From NCBI RefSeq assembly GCF_002118315.1, contig NZ_MTSZ01000006.1, forward strand, positions 124,001-188,000: a DNA stretch of 64,000 bases, read 5' to 3'. The position numbers and the translations under genes were made by a program. Below, one piece after another: positions 35,548 to 43,103 of the stretch (position 1 is its first letter; each line of letters starts with the position of its first letter). The notes below the pieces were generated by a model. That model did not search any database, was not told where the DNA came from, and saw only the letters and a program-made list of their open reading frames with translations. This DNA is from Kiloniella majae. GTDB taxonomy: Bacteria > Pseudomonadota > Alphaproteobacteria > Kiloniellales > Kiloniellaceae.

Positions 35548-35659
35548 TTTTATATCCGTCGTTTGGTTTAAAGTGAGTATGAATAACCAAGAGTTACGCA
35601 AACTGAATGTTTGAAGACGTTAGGTTAAGGGAACAAAAGCATCATGAAAAGTCAAACTT

Positions 35660-35840
35660 GAAAGGAACAAGCAAGCCCGCCGAGGATGCACAATGAAGTG
35701 CACCCTCCCGGAACACTATTGCCAGGTTCCGGATCACGACTTACATGTTGCGTGATAAGCGGCTCGCTTTGGGAAGTGCGTCCAATCGCGCCCTGAGATC
35801 GCTCTCCGTGGCAGCGTACAGACCCCTTTTCCCAAAGCCA
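35660..35840. ncRNA. Candidate structured RNA or regulatory leader, unidentified
   Basis: This gene-free block is more GC-rich than its flanks and packed with hairpins. TGCAC/GTGCA is at 35687-35702, CCGGAAC/GTTCCGG at 35708-35732 and ATCACG/CGTGAT at 35733-35756. AAGCG/CGCTT is at 35757-35769. A 10-bp closing pair GCTTTGGGAA (35766-35775) with 35829-35838 encloses a GAGA-TCGC-TCTC hairpin. On minus that tetraloop reads GCGA, a GNRA loop, which slightly favours the minus strand. SRP RNA, RNase P and tmRNA signature motifs are missing. 6S-type RNA cannot be ruled out. Strand and ends are uncertain. Confidence 0.45.
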
Positions 35841-35865
35841 GTTAGATAGTTACAGCCAGTTAGAT
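35836..35865. repeat. 12-bp direct repeat beside the RNA candidate
   Basis: AGCCAGTTAGAT occurs at 35836-35847 and 35854-35865, 18 bp apart. The rest of the gap to 35978 is AT-rich and shows no gene. Confidence 0.7.
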
Positions 35866-35978
35866 TGGTATAGATTATTACAGGGTTAATACAGGAAGAT
35901 GACTACAATAGATATAGGGAATAGATGATTTATTTAAAGACCAAGCACATTGAATGGTATTTCCAATCAGTCCATAAA

Positions 35979-36719
35979 TCAGTCCATACCCTCGGCAAGG
36001 TCAGTTAGCTCTTCTATGTCGTTAATTTCCAACCGACCGTTTGTCGGAATGGAAACGATCCCTTTTTTCTTCAGATTGGTCAGTGTTCGACTAACTGTTT
36101 CTGTTGTCAGGCCCAGATAATCACCAATGTCAGAGCGTCCCATGGGTAAGGAAATAACATTTCCTGCGCCTGTTTTGCTTTTGGTGCGCTTTGAAAGAGA
36201 CAGCAGGAAGCTACTGACCTTTTCAATGGCCGTTTTCCTGCCAAGCAACAACATCTGATCCTGAGCTAAAACCAGCTCGTTTGAAACCATGTTGAGAAGT
36301 CTATTTTCCAGATCTGGAATTTCTTTTAAAAGTTCTTCGAGCCTGGCGCGGGGAAATCTGCAGAGTTTGCAATCTTCAAGAGCTTCTGCTGAATAGGCAT
36401 AACAATCGTTCATTGCAATACCAAGAAAGTCGCCAGGAAAGAGAAATCCGGTCATTTGACGGCGACCATCAGGCAACAGTTTGTACAGCTTGATGGAACC
36501 ACCTGTCACATTAAACAAAAAATCAGCAGAATCCATTTCGTTAATGATCGTGACACCTTTGCCGACTTCAACCCCTGTTGAGATTGAAGACAATTTGCGC
36601 AGGTCATCACAAGAAAGAGCATGACAAAGACTCATTTCTGCAACGTTGCATTTTTCACAAGGAGAGTTCACCAAAGGATTGGAAGAGGCCGTTTGGGCAA
36701 AGTGTGAACCACTTCTCAT
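35979..36719 (-). CDS. fnr: Crp/Fnr-family oxygen-sensing regulator (FnrN/FnrL type)
   Basis: This 246-residue regulator has N-terminal cysteines Cys21, Cys24 and Cys32 in the C-x2-C-x7-C spacing of alphaproteobacterial FnrN/FnrL. The fourth cluster ligand is probably Cys120, so it should carry an oxygen-labile 4Fe-4S cluster. The cyclic-nucleotide-like sensor fold (PDGRRQMTGFLFPGDFLG) precedes a winged helix with GRSDIGDYLGLTTETVSRTLTNLK; the recognition helix ETVSR reads TTGAT-type boxes. It is divergent from the cco region, where two such boxes lie. It is the likely activator of cbb3 oxidase under low oxygen. Confidence 0.94.
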   Translation of the reverse strand: MRSGSHFAQTASSNPLVNSPCEKCNVAEMSLCHALSCDDLRKLSSISTGVEVGKGVTIINEMDSADFLFNVTGGSIKLYKLLPDGRRQMTGFLFPGDFLGIAMNDCYAYSAEALEDCKLCRFPRARLEELLKEIPDLENRLLNMVSNELVLAQDQMLLLGRKTAIEKVSSFLLSLSKRTKSKTGAGNVISLPMGRSDIGDYLGLTTETVSRTLTNLKKKGIVSIPTNGRLEINDIEELTDLAEGMD

Positions 36720-36842
36720 TCGTTTATCATTCCCGACAGAGTTTTTTATATAGCTGATTTTTAGTAATATATTGATACTACTACAAGGGCGTTAAAGAAA
36801 CACGCAACAAATAATTTCTATTGGTTATTTCTGTGCGTCATA

Positions 36843-36856
36843 TTGACCTACATCAA
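36843..36856. promoter_or_regulatory. FNR box upstream of the GNAT-like gene
   Basis: TTGACCTACATCAA matches TTGAT-N4-ATCAA with one mismatch. It lies between fnr (start 36719) and the gene at 36920; TAAAAT at 36884-36889 could be the -10. It may also serve fnr autoregulation. Confidence 0.75.
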
Positions 36857-36919
36857 AGACTTATCCTTTGAACGGGACTTCAATAAAATCAACAAAGTCA
36901 TATGTGGATTTATATAGCC

Positions 36920-37405
36920 GTGCAATTTGCGATCAAACCATTAAATCAGTCGAACACTGTGCAGGTGTTGCCACTGATACAAACGCTAAAAAGTGATATT
37001 ACGACTGATCAATGGATGGATTATGTCGATAGTTTTACAGGTCGTGACAGTCGAGAATGTGGCATTATTACGGTCAAGAATACTGCTGGATATTATATGG
37101 GGGTTCTCTGCTATAAAGTTGTAGAAGATGTTACGCATCAGATAGTTATGGATGTCTCTAACTATGTTACTGCAGATATGCTTGGGCGAAATGACATTTC
37201 AGAAACGCTGTTGGAGTGGTTAGAAGGTCAGGCTTCTGAGCGCGGATGCCAGGCGATACACTTAACGATTGATATTCGGAATACAATTATTCCAGAAAAT
37301 GGTTATACTAAGTCTATTCCGAACCAGCTTATCAACAAAGGGTATGTTTGTGACGCAGTCAGGCTTTGTAAAAAAATAAACGAAAATCCAACGACTCAAC
37401 ACTAA
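36920..37405 (+). CDS. GNAT-fold acetyltransferase-like protein
   Basis: A 161-residue protein. QFAIKPLNQSNTVQVLPLIQTL has the first strand and helix of GNAT enzymes, GIITVKNTAGYYMGVLCYKV the central strands, and ASERGCQAIHLTIDIRNTI then INKGYVCDAVRLCKKI the C-terminal part. The acetyl-CoA loop is poorly conserved, so activity is uncertain. GTG at 36920 gives the usual GNAT start and a sensible leader after the FNR-type promoter; ATG at 36902 is possible. It lies between fnr and ccoN, so a role in low-oxygen life is inferred. Confidence 0.7.
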   Translation: MQFAIKPLNQSNTVQVLPLIQTLKSDITTDQWMDYVDSFTGRDSRECGIITVKNTAGYYMGVLCYKVVEDVTHQIVMDVSNYVTADMLGRNDISETLLEWLEGQASERGCQAIHLTIDIRNTIIPENGYTKSIPNQLINKGYVCDAVRLCKKINENPTTQH

Positions 37406-37456
37406 GCCATAAAACAAATTCACGTTTGTTATTTTGGGGTGCGTCAACCCGTATCA

Positions 37457-37470
37457 TTGACCTAGATCAA
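37457..37470 (+). promoter_or_regulatory. FNR box of the ccoN promoter
   Basis: TTGACCTAGATCAA fits the FNR consensus with one mismatch. TAGGTT at 37492-37497 as -10 would put the box centre near -41.5, the usual position for activation. Confidence 0.85.
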
Positions 37471-37566
37471 TGCTCTTTTGTACTTGAGAGGTAGGTTACG
37501 GGGTACTGTGAGGTGTTCTATCTTACAGTGTTATCACGTTTTTTACGATAAAAGGCGACTTCAGGA

Positions 37567-39237
37567 ATGACTCGGGAAACTACCGCAAAAGCGAAAATGC
37601 CCCTCGACGGATGGGTAATAGCTGCGGCATTGGTGATTGGCACGTTTTACGCCACATTAACCGCCGCGCGAACCGAAGATCCGGTAATGTCTGTACATGC
37701 ATATGTCTTTGCAGGTGCATTCTTACTTGGGATTTTTGGTATTATTAAGGCTTATTTTGACACGTCAGAAAGCCTTGCAACACAATCAGCAGACGCACCA
37801 ATTGAATACGACCTCAAAGTTGTTAAGGCGGGGGTTATTGCCTCTGTCTTTTGGGGGATTGCCGGCTTTATTGCTGGTGATACAATTGCTTTTCAGTTGG
37901 CGTATCCAGACTTGAACTTTGATACATCCTTTATCAATTTTGGTCGATTGCGTCCTCTTCACACATCAGCGGTTATTTTTGCTTTTGGTGGCAACGTTCT
38001 TTTGGCGACATCTTTTTATGTTGTACAGAGAACCTGTAAAGCCCGCCTTCCCGGTGTTTTCTCATCATGGTTTGTATTCTGGGGGTATCAGCTTTTCATC
38101 GTTGTTGCTGCGACCGGTTATTTAATGGGCGCAACACAGGGTAAAGAATATGCTGAGCCAGAGTGGTATACAGATATTTGGCTAACGATTGTATGGGTCG
38201 TATATCTGCTTGTGTTCTTGGGAACACTCTGGAAGCGTCGTGAACCACATATTTACGTTGCCAACTGGTTCTATCTGGCCTTTATCGTAACCGTAGCCAT
38301 GTTGCATATCGTCAATAACCTGACAGTACCGGTTTCATGGACAAGTTCAAAAAGTTATATCCTGTTTGCCGGTGTTCAGGATGCTCTGACACAATGGTGG
38401 TATGGTCATAACGCTGTTGGCTTCTTCCTGACGGCTGGCTTCTTGGCGATTATGTATTATTTCGTTCCCAAAAGAGCGAACCGTCCGGTTTATTCCTATC
38501 GCCTTTCAATCGTTCACTTCTGGTCTTTGATCTTTATGTATATCTGGGCCGGACCTCACCACTTGCACTATACGGCGCTCCCTGATTGGGCCCAGACTTT
38601 GGGGATGACCTTCTCAATTATGCTCTGGATGCCGTCATGGGGTGGCATGATCAACGGCCTTATGACGTTATCAGGTGCATGGGACAAGCTTCGTACTGAT
38701 CCTGTTTTACGTATGCTTGTTGTGTCTATTGCTTTCTATGGCATGAGTACCTTCGAAGGTCCTGTGATGTCTATCAAAGCTGTGAATTCACTTAGCCACT
38801 ATACGGATTGGACTGTTGGACACGTTCACTCTGGTGCATTGGGTTGGGTTGCCTATGTCAGCTTTGGAGCACTTTACTGTCTTGTTCCATGGCTTTGGAA
38901 CAGAACACAGCTCTATTCCTTGAAGCTGGTGAGCTACCACTTCTGGATCTCTACCTTTGGCATCCTGCTTTACATCACGTCCATGTGGGTATCCGGTATT
39001 CTACAGGGCCTAATGTGGCGTGCGTATGATGACCTTGGCTTCCTGGAATATTCTTTCGTGGAAACTGTCGAAGCGATGAATCCTTTCTATTGGATCCGTG
39101 CGATCGGTGGTGCCTTCTTTGTGATCGGTTCTCTGATCATGGCTTATAACCTATGGCGGACAGCCCGTGGAGATGTGAGAACGGAAAGTCGTTCACTTGC
39201 TCCCGAAGCTGTTCCTAGCCCAGTAGCTGCAGAATAA
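37567..39237 (+). CDS. ccoN: cbb3-type cytochrome c oxidase subunit I
   Basis: This 556-residue catalytic subunit has about twelve or more membrane helices and carries haem b, haem b3 and CuB. Recognisable blocks are [57 protein letters not shown] and [15 protein letters not shown] with the CuB histidine pair. [17 protein letters not shown] is a further block. It is first in ccoNOQP behind an FNR box. The N-terminus is about 60 residues longer than the shortest homologues. Confidence 0.98.
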   Translation: MTRETTAKAKMPLDGWVIAAALVIGTFYATLTAARTEDPVMSVHAYVFAGAFLLGIFGIIKAYFDTSESLATQSADAPIEYDLKVVKAGVIASVFWGIAGFIAGDTIAFQLAYPDLNFDTSFINFGRLRPLHTSAVIFAFGGNVLLATSFYVVQRTCKARLPGVFSSWFVFWGYQLFIVVAATGYLMGATQGKEYAEPEWYTDIWLTIVWVVYLLVFLGTLWKRREPHIYVANWFYLAFIVTVAMLHIVNNLTVPVSWTSSKSYILFAGVQDALTQWWYGHNAVGFFLTAGFLAIMYYFVPKRANRPVYSYRLSIVHFWSLIFMYIWAGPHHLHYTALPDWAQTLGMTFSIMLWMPSWGGMINGLMTLSGAWDKLRTDPVLRMLVVSIAFYGMSTFEGPVMSIKAVNSLSHYTDWTVGHVHSGALGWVAYVSFGALYCLVPWLWNRTQLYSLKLVSYHFWISTFGILLYITSMWVSGILQGLMWRAYDDLGFLEYSFVETVEAMNPFYWIRAIGGAFFVIGSLIMAYNLWRTARGDVRTESRSLAPEAVPSPVAAE

Positions 39238-39252
39238 GGAGGTTTTAAGATC

Positions 39253-39978
39253 ATGATTAAACATGACGTATTTGAGAAAAACTCAATCGTACTATTGATC
39301 GGGATCCTGATTGTTGTCTCAATCGGCGGTCTTATTGAAATCGCACCACTTTTCTTTCTTGAAAGTACAATCGAGAAAGTAAAAGGCATGCGCCCTTATT
39401 CCCCGCTGGAGTTGGCCGGGCGTAATATTTACATCCGTGAGGGCTGTTATAACTGTCATTCGCAAATGATCCGTTCTTTGCGTGATGAGGTCGAGCGTTA
39501 TGGCCCCTACTCTCTTGCGGCAGAATCAATGTACGATCATCCCTTCCAATGGGGATCAAAACGTACTGGTCCTGATTTAGCACGTGTTGGCGGTAAATAT
39601 TCTGATGAATGGCATAAGGAACACATGGTCAATCCACGTGGTATTGTTCCTGAATCTGTAATGCCAGGGTATCCTTTCCTTTTGGATGCACCTCTTCGTT
39701 TCAACGATATTAAAGAACATCTGGAAGCAAACCGTATGGTTGGTGTTCCTTATACAGATGAGATGATTGAGTTGGCTGAAGAAGACTTGCGTGCCCAGGT
39801 CGATCCAGATGGTGATACCGATGGATTACTTGCCCGTTACCCCAAAGCACAGGTTCGTAACTTTGACGATAATGCCAAAGTGATTACAGAGATGGATGCT
39901 TTGATTGCCTACCTGCAAATGCTTGGCACCCTCGTGGATTTCTCAGCCTACAAGGCTGAAGGTCCGGAACTGCGATAA
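39253..39978 (+). CDS. ccoO: cbb3-type oxidase monohaem cytochrome c subunit
   Basis: This 241-residue membrane-anchored cytochrome c has an N-terminal helix (about 12-30) and a haem-binding motif CYNCH (Cys65, Cys68, His69). The fixed segment [33 protein letters not shown] and the closing Met-rich [14 protein letters not shown] block follow. AAGGAGG lies before the start. It hands electrons to CcoN. Confidence 0.98.
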   Translation: MIKHDVFEKNSIVLLIGILIVVSIGGLIEIAPLFFLESTIEKVKGMRPYSPLELAGRNIYIREGCYNCHSQMIRSLRDEVERYGPYSLAAESMYDHPFQWGSKRTGPDLARVGGKYSDEWHKEHMVNPRGIVPESVMPGYPFLLDAPLRFNDIKEHLEANRMVGVPYTDEMIELAEEDLRAQVDPDGDTDGLLARYPKAQVRNFDDNAKVITEMDALIAYLQMLGTLVDFSAYKAEGPELR

Positions 39979-39988
39979 GGAGATAGTT

Positions 39989-40138
39989 ATGGAATACAAC
40001 GACGTTTCTACTTTTTCGCAAACTTGGGGGCTAGTGTATCTGGTTGTGATGTTTTTAGGCGGCGTTATTTATGCGCTTTGGCCCAAGAACAAAAGCAAGT
40101 TTGATCACGCCGCTCAAATTCCATTAGAGGATGACTAG
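39989..40138 (+). CDS. ccoQ: cbb3-type oxidase subunit CcoQ
   Basis: This 49-residue protein has one membrane helix (WGLVYLVVMFLGGVIYALWP) and a charged tail. AAGGAGAT precedes ATG 39989. A longer in-frame upstream extension overlaps ccoO and is not real. It lies between ccoO and ccoP, as is usual, and stabilises the oxidase. Confidence 0.95.
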   Translation: MEYNDVSTFSQTWGLVYLVVMFLGGVIYALWPKNKSKFDHAAQIPLEDD

Positions 40139-40140
40139 TC

Positions 40141-41010
40141 ATGGCAGGAAATCCAAGAAAAGACGAGATCTCTGGTGTCGATACCACTGGTCATGAATGG
40201 GACGGCATTGAAGAGCTGAACAATCCCCTTCCCCGTTGGTGGCTGTGGGTCTTGTACGCATCTGTAATTTGGTCCATTGGTTATTGGATCGCAATGCCCG
40301 CCTGGCCGGGTATCAGTGATTACACCAGGGGTGTTTTGGGGTATTCTCAACGCCAAACGGTTATGGATGAACTAGCTGAAGTTAAAGCCGGTCGCGCTGA
40401 TATCGAAGCAAAAATTGTAGCATCCAGTTTGGAGGATATCGCAAAAGATCCTAACCTTAATCAGTATGCACTTGCAGCTGGTCAGGCGGCTTTTGGCGAT
40501 AACTGTGCCGGGTGCCACGGCAGTGGTGCTCAAGGGGCCAAGGGCTATCCGAACCTAAATGATGACCATTGGTTATGGGGCGGATCACTCGAAGATATCC
40601 ACTACACCATTAACTATGGTATTCGTTCCACACATGATGAAACCAGATTTAACGATATGACGGCGTTCCTTGCAGATGAAATCCTGGAGAAACAGGAAAT
40701 TTCGGACGTTGCGGAATATGTTTTATCTTTGTCCGGTACATCAAGTGATAGTGAAGCAGCGCAGCGCGGGTTGCCTATTTTTGAAGATAACTGTGTCGCC
40801 TGTCATGAAACAGGTGGCGTCGGTAATCGTGAAATGGGGGCGCCGAACCTGTCTGATAAACTGTGGCTTTTCGGCGGTGATAAAAAAACCGTAGTGCAGT
40901 CCATTGCGTATGGTCGTAAAGGCGTAATGCCAACATGGGAAGCCCGTTTGGATCCTGTGACGATTAAAGCCTTGAGCATTTATGTTCACTCCCTCGGTGG
41001 CGGTGAATAA
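40141..41010 (+). CDS. ccoP: cbb3-type oxidase dihaem cytochrome c subunit
   Basis: This 289-residue subunit has an N-terminal helix (about 33-52) after TGHEWDGIEELNNPLPRWW. Two cytochrome c domains follow, with CAGCH (Cys122, Cys125, His126) and CVACH (Cys218, Cys221, His222). It receives electrons from soluble or membrane cytochromes. It ends ccoNOQP and is followed by a strong hairpin before ccoG. Confidence 0.98.
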   Translation: MAGNPRKDEISGVDTTGHEWDGIEELNNPLPRWWLWVLYASVIWSIGYWIAMPAWPGISDYTRGVLGYSQRQTVMDELAEVKAGRADIEAKIVASSLEDIAKDPNLNQYALAAGQAAFGDNCAGCHGSGAQGAKGYPNLNDDHWLWGGSLEDIHYTINYGIRSTHDETRFNDMTAFLADEILEKQEISDVAEYVLSLSGTSSDSEAAQRGLPIFEDNCVACHETGGVGNREMGAPNLSDKLWLFGGDKKTVVQSIAYGRKGVMPTWEARLDPVTIKALSIYVHSLGGGE

Positions 41011-41023
41011 TACTAAGGCCTGT

Positions 41024-41051
41024 GTACGGGAGAGATTTGTCTCTCCCGTAC
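41024..41051. repeat. Perfect 12-bp hairpin between ccoP and ccoG
   Basis: GTACGGGAGAGA (41024-41035), loop TTTG and its complement (41040-41051). On plus the tail is TATAAAAAA, not a U run. It may be a partial terminator or stabiliser separating structural from assembly genes. Confidence 0.8.
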
Positions 41052-41093
41052 TATAAAAAAACAACTTAACGTCAGAAAAGAACGTCTGTAAAC

Positions 41094-42569
41094 ATGAGCA
41101 CCAAGCTGGAACAGATCGTTAAGGAAGCCACTGTTGAAGTGGAGGCCGTTAACAAAAAAGAGAACCGTCCTCTCTATAAAAAACGTGAACCCATATTTCC
41201 AAAACGAGCAGTTGGTCAATTCCGCCGTTTAAAATGGCTGATTATGATCATCACGCTCTCAATTTATTATTTAGTTCCTTTTATTCGCTGGGATCGTGGT
41301 CCCGGGGCCCCGGATCAAGCTGTACTTATTGATTTTCCGGGCAATCGTTTTTATTTCTTTTTTATCGAACTCTGGCCGCAGGAAGTTTACTACATTACCG
41401 GTATTCTTATTGTTGCCGGGCTTGTCCTTTTCTTTTTTACCAGTCTTTTTGGTCGCGTGTGGTGTGGTTACGCCTGTCCTCAAACCGTCTGGACCGATCT
41501 GTTTATTGCGGTTGAGCGTTGGATTGAAGGCGATCGGAATGCCCGGATTAAATTACATCGGCACAAGTGGGATTTTGAAAAGATATGGAAGTACACCCTG
41601 AAGCATACAATCTGGTTGATTATTGGTATGGCAACCGGTGGTGCATGGGTTTTTTACTTTGCAGATGCGCCGACACTTTTAGTGGATCTATTTACACTAC
41701 AAGCCGATATCACGGCGTATAGCTTTGTCGCTTTGCTTACCTTTACAACTTACACCCTTGGCGGATTATCACGGGAACAGGTCTGTATCTATATGTGTCC
41801 CTGGCCACGAATTCAGGCTGCAATGATGGACGAAGATTCATTGCAGGTTACCTACCGAAAAGATCGTGGAGAACCAAGAGGACGTGCTAAAAAAACACAG
41901 GACGATAAAGCTTTTGGTGACTGTATAGATTGTAAGCAGTGTGTCGTTGTTTGTCCGATGGGCATTGATATTCGGGATGGAGCACAATTGGAATGTATTA
42001 ACTGTGCGCTTTGTATCGATGCCTGCGATGGTATTATGGACAAGATGGGAACAGCACGCGGTTTGATTGGCTATGATACCGATGCAAACATGGCTCGCAG
42101 GGTAAAAGGGGTTCCGCAAAAATTCAGCCTCTTACGCATGAGAACCATTTTTTATGCTGTAGCTATTTTTGCTGTTTGTGCCTTTATGGTGTATTTGCTC
42201 GCCAGTAGATCGCCCTTGGATCTCAATGTATTAAGAGATCGCAACCCACTGTTTGTAAAGCTATCCGACGGCAGTATCCGTAATGGCTATACAGTAAAAA
42301 TCCTGAACAAAGAGCGTGCACCACAACAGTTCTTGGTGACTGTTACGGGGCTTGATTTTAAAGAGGTTAAAATTAACGACATTGAAAATGTAGGTCCGGC
42401 ACCAATTGTTGATGTTAAGTCCGACAATTTGCGCAGTGTCCATCTGTTCCTGTCTGTTGATGCTCAAGAGCTTGAGACTGCTTCTGAACCAATTACGATC
42501 ACAGTAACTAATAAAGACACTGGTTATAGTGTCTCTAATGATAGTGTTTTTATAGGTCCGAACAAATGA
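41094..42569 (+). CDS. ccoG: cbb3 oxidase copper-reductase/assembly ferredoxin CcoG (FixG)
   Basis: This 491-residue membrane iron-sulfur protein has the block CGYACPQTVWTDLFIAVERWIEG near residue 125. It has four to five membrane helices and two 4Fe-4S sites, CIDCKQCVVVCP and CINCALCIDACDG. An Ig-like C-terminal domain (about 380-491) completes it. CcoG homologues reduce Cu(II) to Cu(I) for oxidase assembly. It is first in ccoGHIS and overlaps ccoH by 4 bp. Confidence 0.97.
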   Translation: MSTKLEQIVKEATVEVEAVNKKENRPLYKKREPIFPKRAVGQFRRLKWLIMIITLSIYYLVPFIRWDRGPGAPDQAVLIDFPGNRFYFFFIELWPQEVYYITGILIVAGLVLFFFTSLFGRVWCGYACPQTVWTDLFIAVERWIEGDRNARIKLHRHKWDFEKIWKYTLKHTIWLIIGMATGGAWVFYFADAPTLLVDLFTLQADITAYSFVALLTFTTYTLGGLSREQVCIYMCPWPRIQAAMMDEDSLQVTYRKDRGEPRGRAKKTQDDKAFGDCIDCKQCVVVCPMGIDIRDGAQLECINCALCIDACDGIMDKMGTARGLIGYDTDANMARRVKGVPQKFSLLRMRTIFYAVAIFAVCAFMVYLLASRSPLDLNVLRDRNPLFVKLSDGSIRNGYTVKILNKERAPQQFLVTVTGLDFKEVKINDIENVGPAPIVDVKSDNLRSVHLFLSVDAQELETASEPITITVTNKDTGYSVSNDSVFIGPNK

Positions 42570-43096
42570 GCATTGTAGAAAGCGTATCTGTAATGAATAA
42601 ATCCCCTGCTCCGCAGAAAGAAAAGAAATTCACAGGAAAGCATTTTCTGATTTCTATCTTGTCTTTCTTTGGTGTGATCATTGGAATGAACATCGCGTTT
42701 GTTTATTTTGCAACAAATACCTGGACCGGATTATCCAAAGAAAATGCCTATGTTGATGGTTTGAATTATAATCAAACCATTGAGGCCGCGAAGATACAAA
42801 AAGATCTCAATTGGCAAAGCTCTCTCGAACTAGAGGTTGTTGGGTCACAGAAATTGATTTCCTTTGAGTTAAAAGATCAAGACAATCAATCTCTGTCTGG
42901 TTTTGATGTAACCGTAAAGGTCGGGCGTCCGACCCTTCAGGGATATGATCAAACACTGGTACTTGCAGAAAGTCGCCAGGGGAAATATGAGGCAACTGTT
43001 GATCTTCCGCTCAACGGACAATGGCACGTCAGTCTTTCTGCGACCTCTCCGACAGGGACTCCTTTCCAGTTGGAAAAGCGCTTTTTTGTGAAGTAA
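42566..43096 (+). CDS. ccoH: cbb3 oxidase assembly protein CcoH (FixH)
   Basis: This 176-residue membrane-anchored protein has one helix (about 28-50, FLISILSFFGVIIGMNIAFVYFA). A periplasmic FixH domain follows, with the characteristic YVDGLNYNQTIEAAKIQ. It helps join CcoP to the oxidase. It overlaps ccoG by 4 bp. Confidence 0.95.
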   Translation: MSIVESVSVMNKSPAPQKEKKFTGKHFLISILSFFGVIIGMNIAFVYFATNTWTGLSKENAYVDGLNYNQTIEAAKIQKDLNWQSSLELEVVGSQKLISFELKDQDNQSLSGFDVTVKVGRPTLQGYDQTLVLAESRQGKYEATVDLPLNGQWHVSLSATSPTGTPFQLEKRFFVK

Positions 43097-43103
43097 CGTA
43101 ACT

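Noticed and set aside
35660-35840. SRP RNA, RNase P RNA or tmRNA at the hairpin-rich block
   Set aside because: The conserved SRP GGAAGGAAGCAG-like loop, the RNase P GAGGAAAGTCCGGGCTC core and the tmRNA T-loop/tag-peptide patterns were looked for on both strands and not found.
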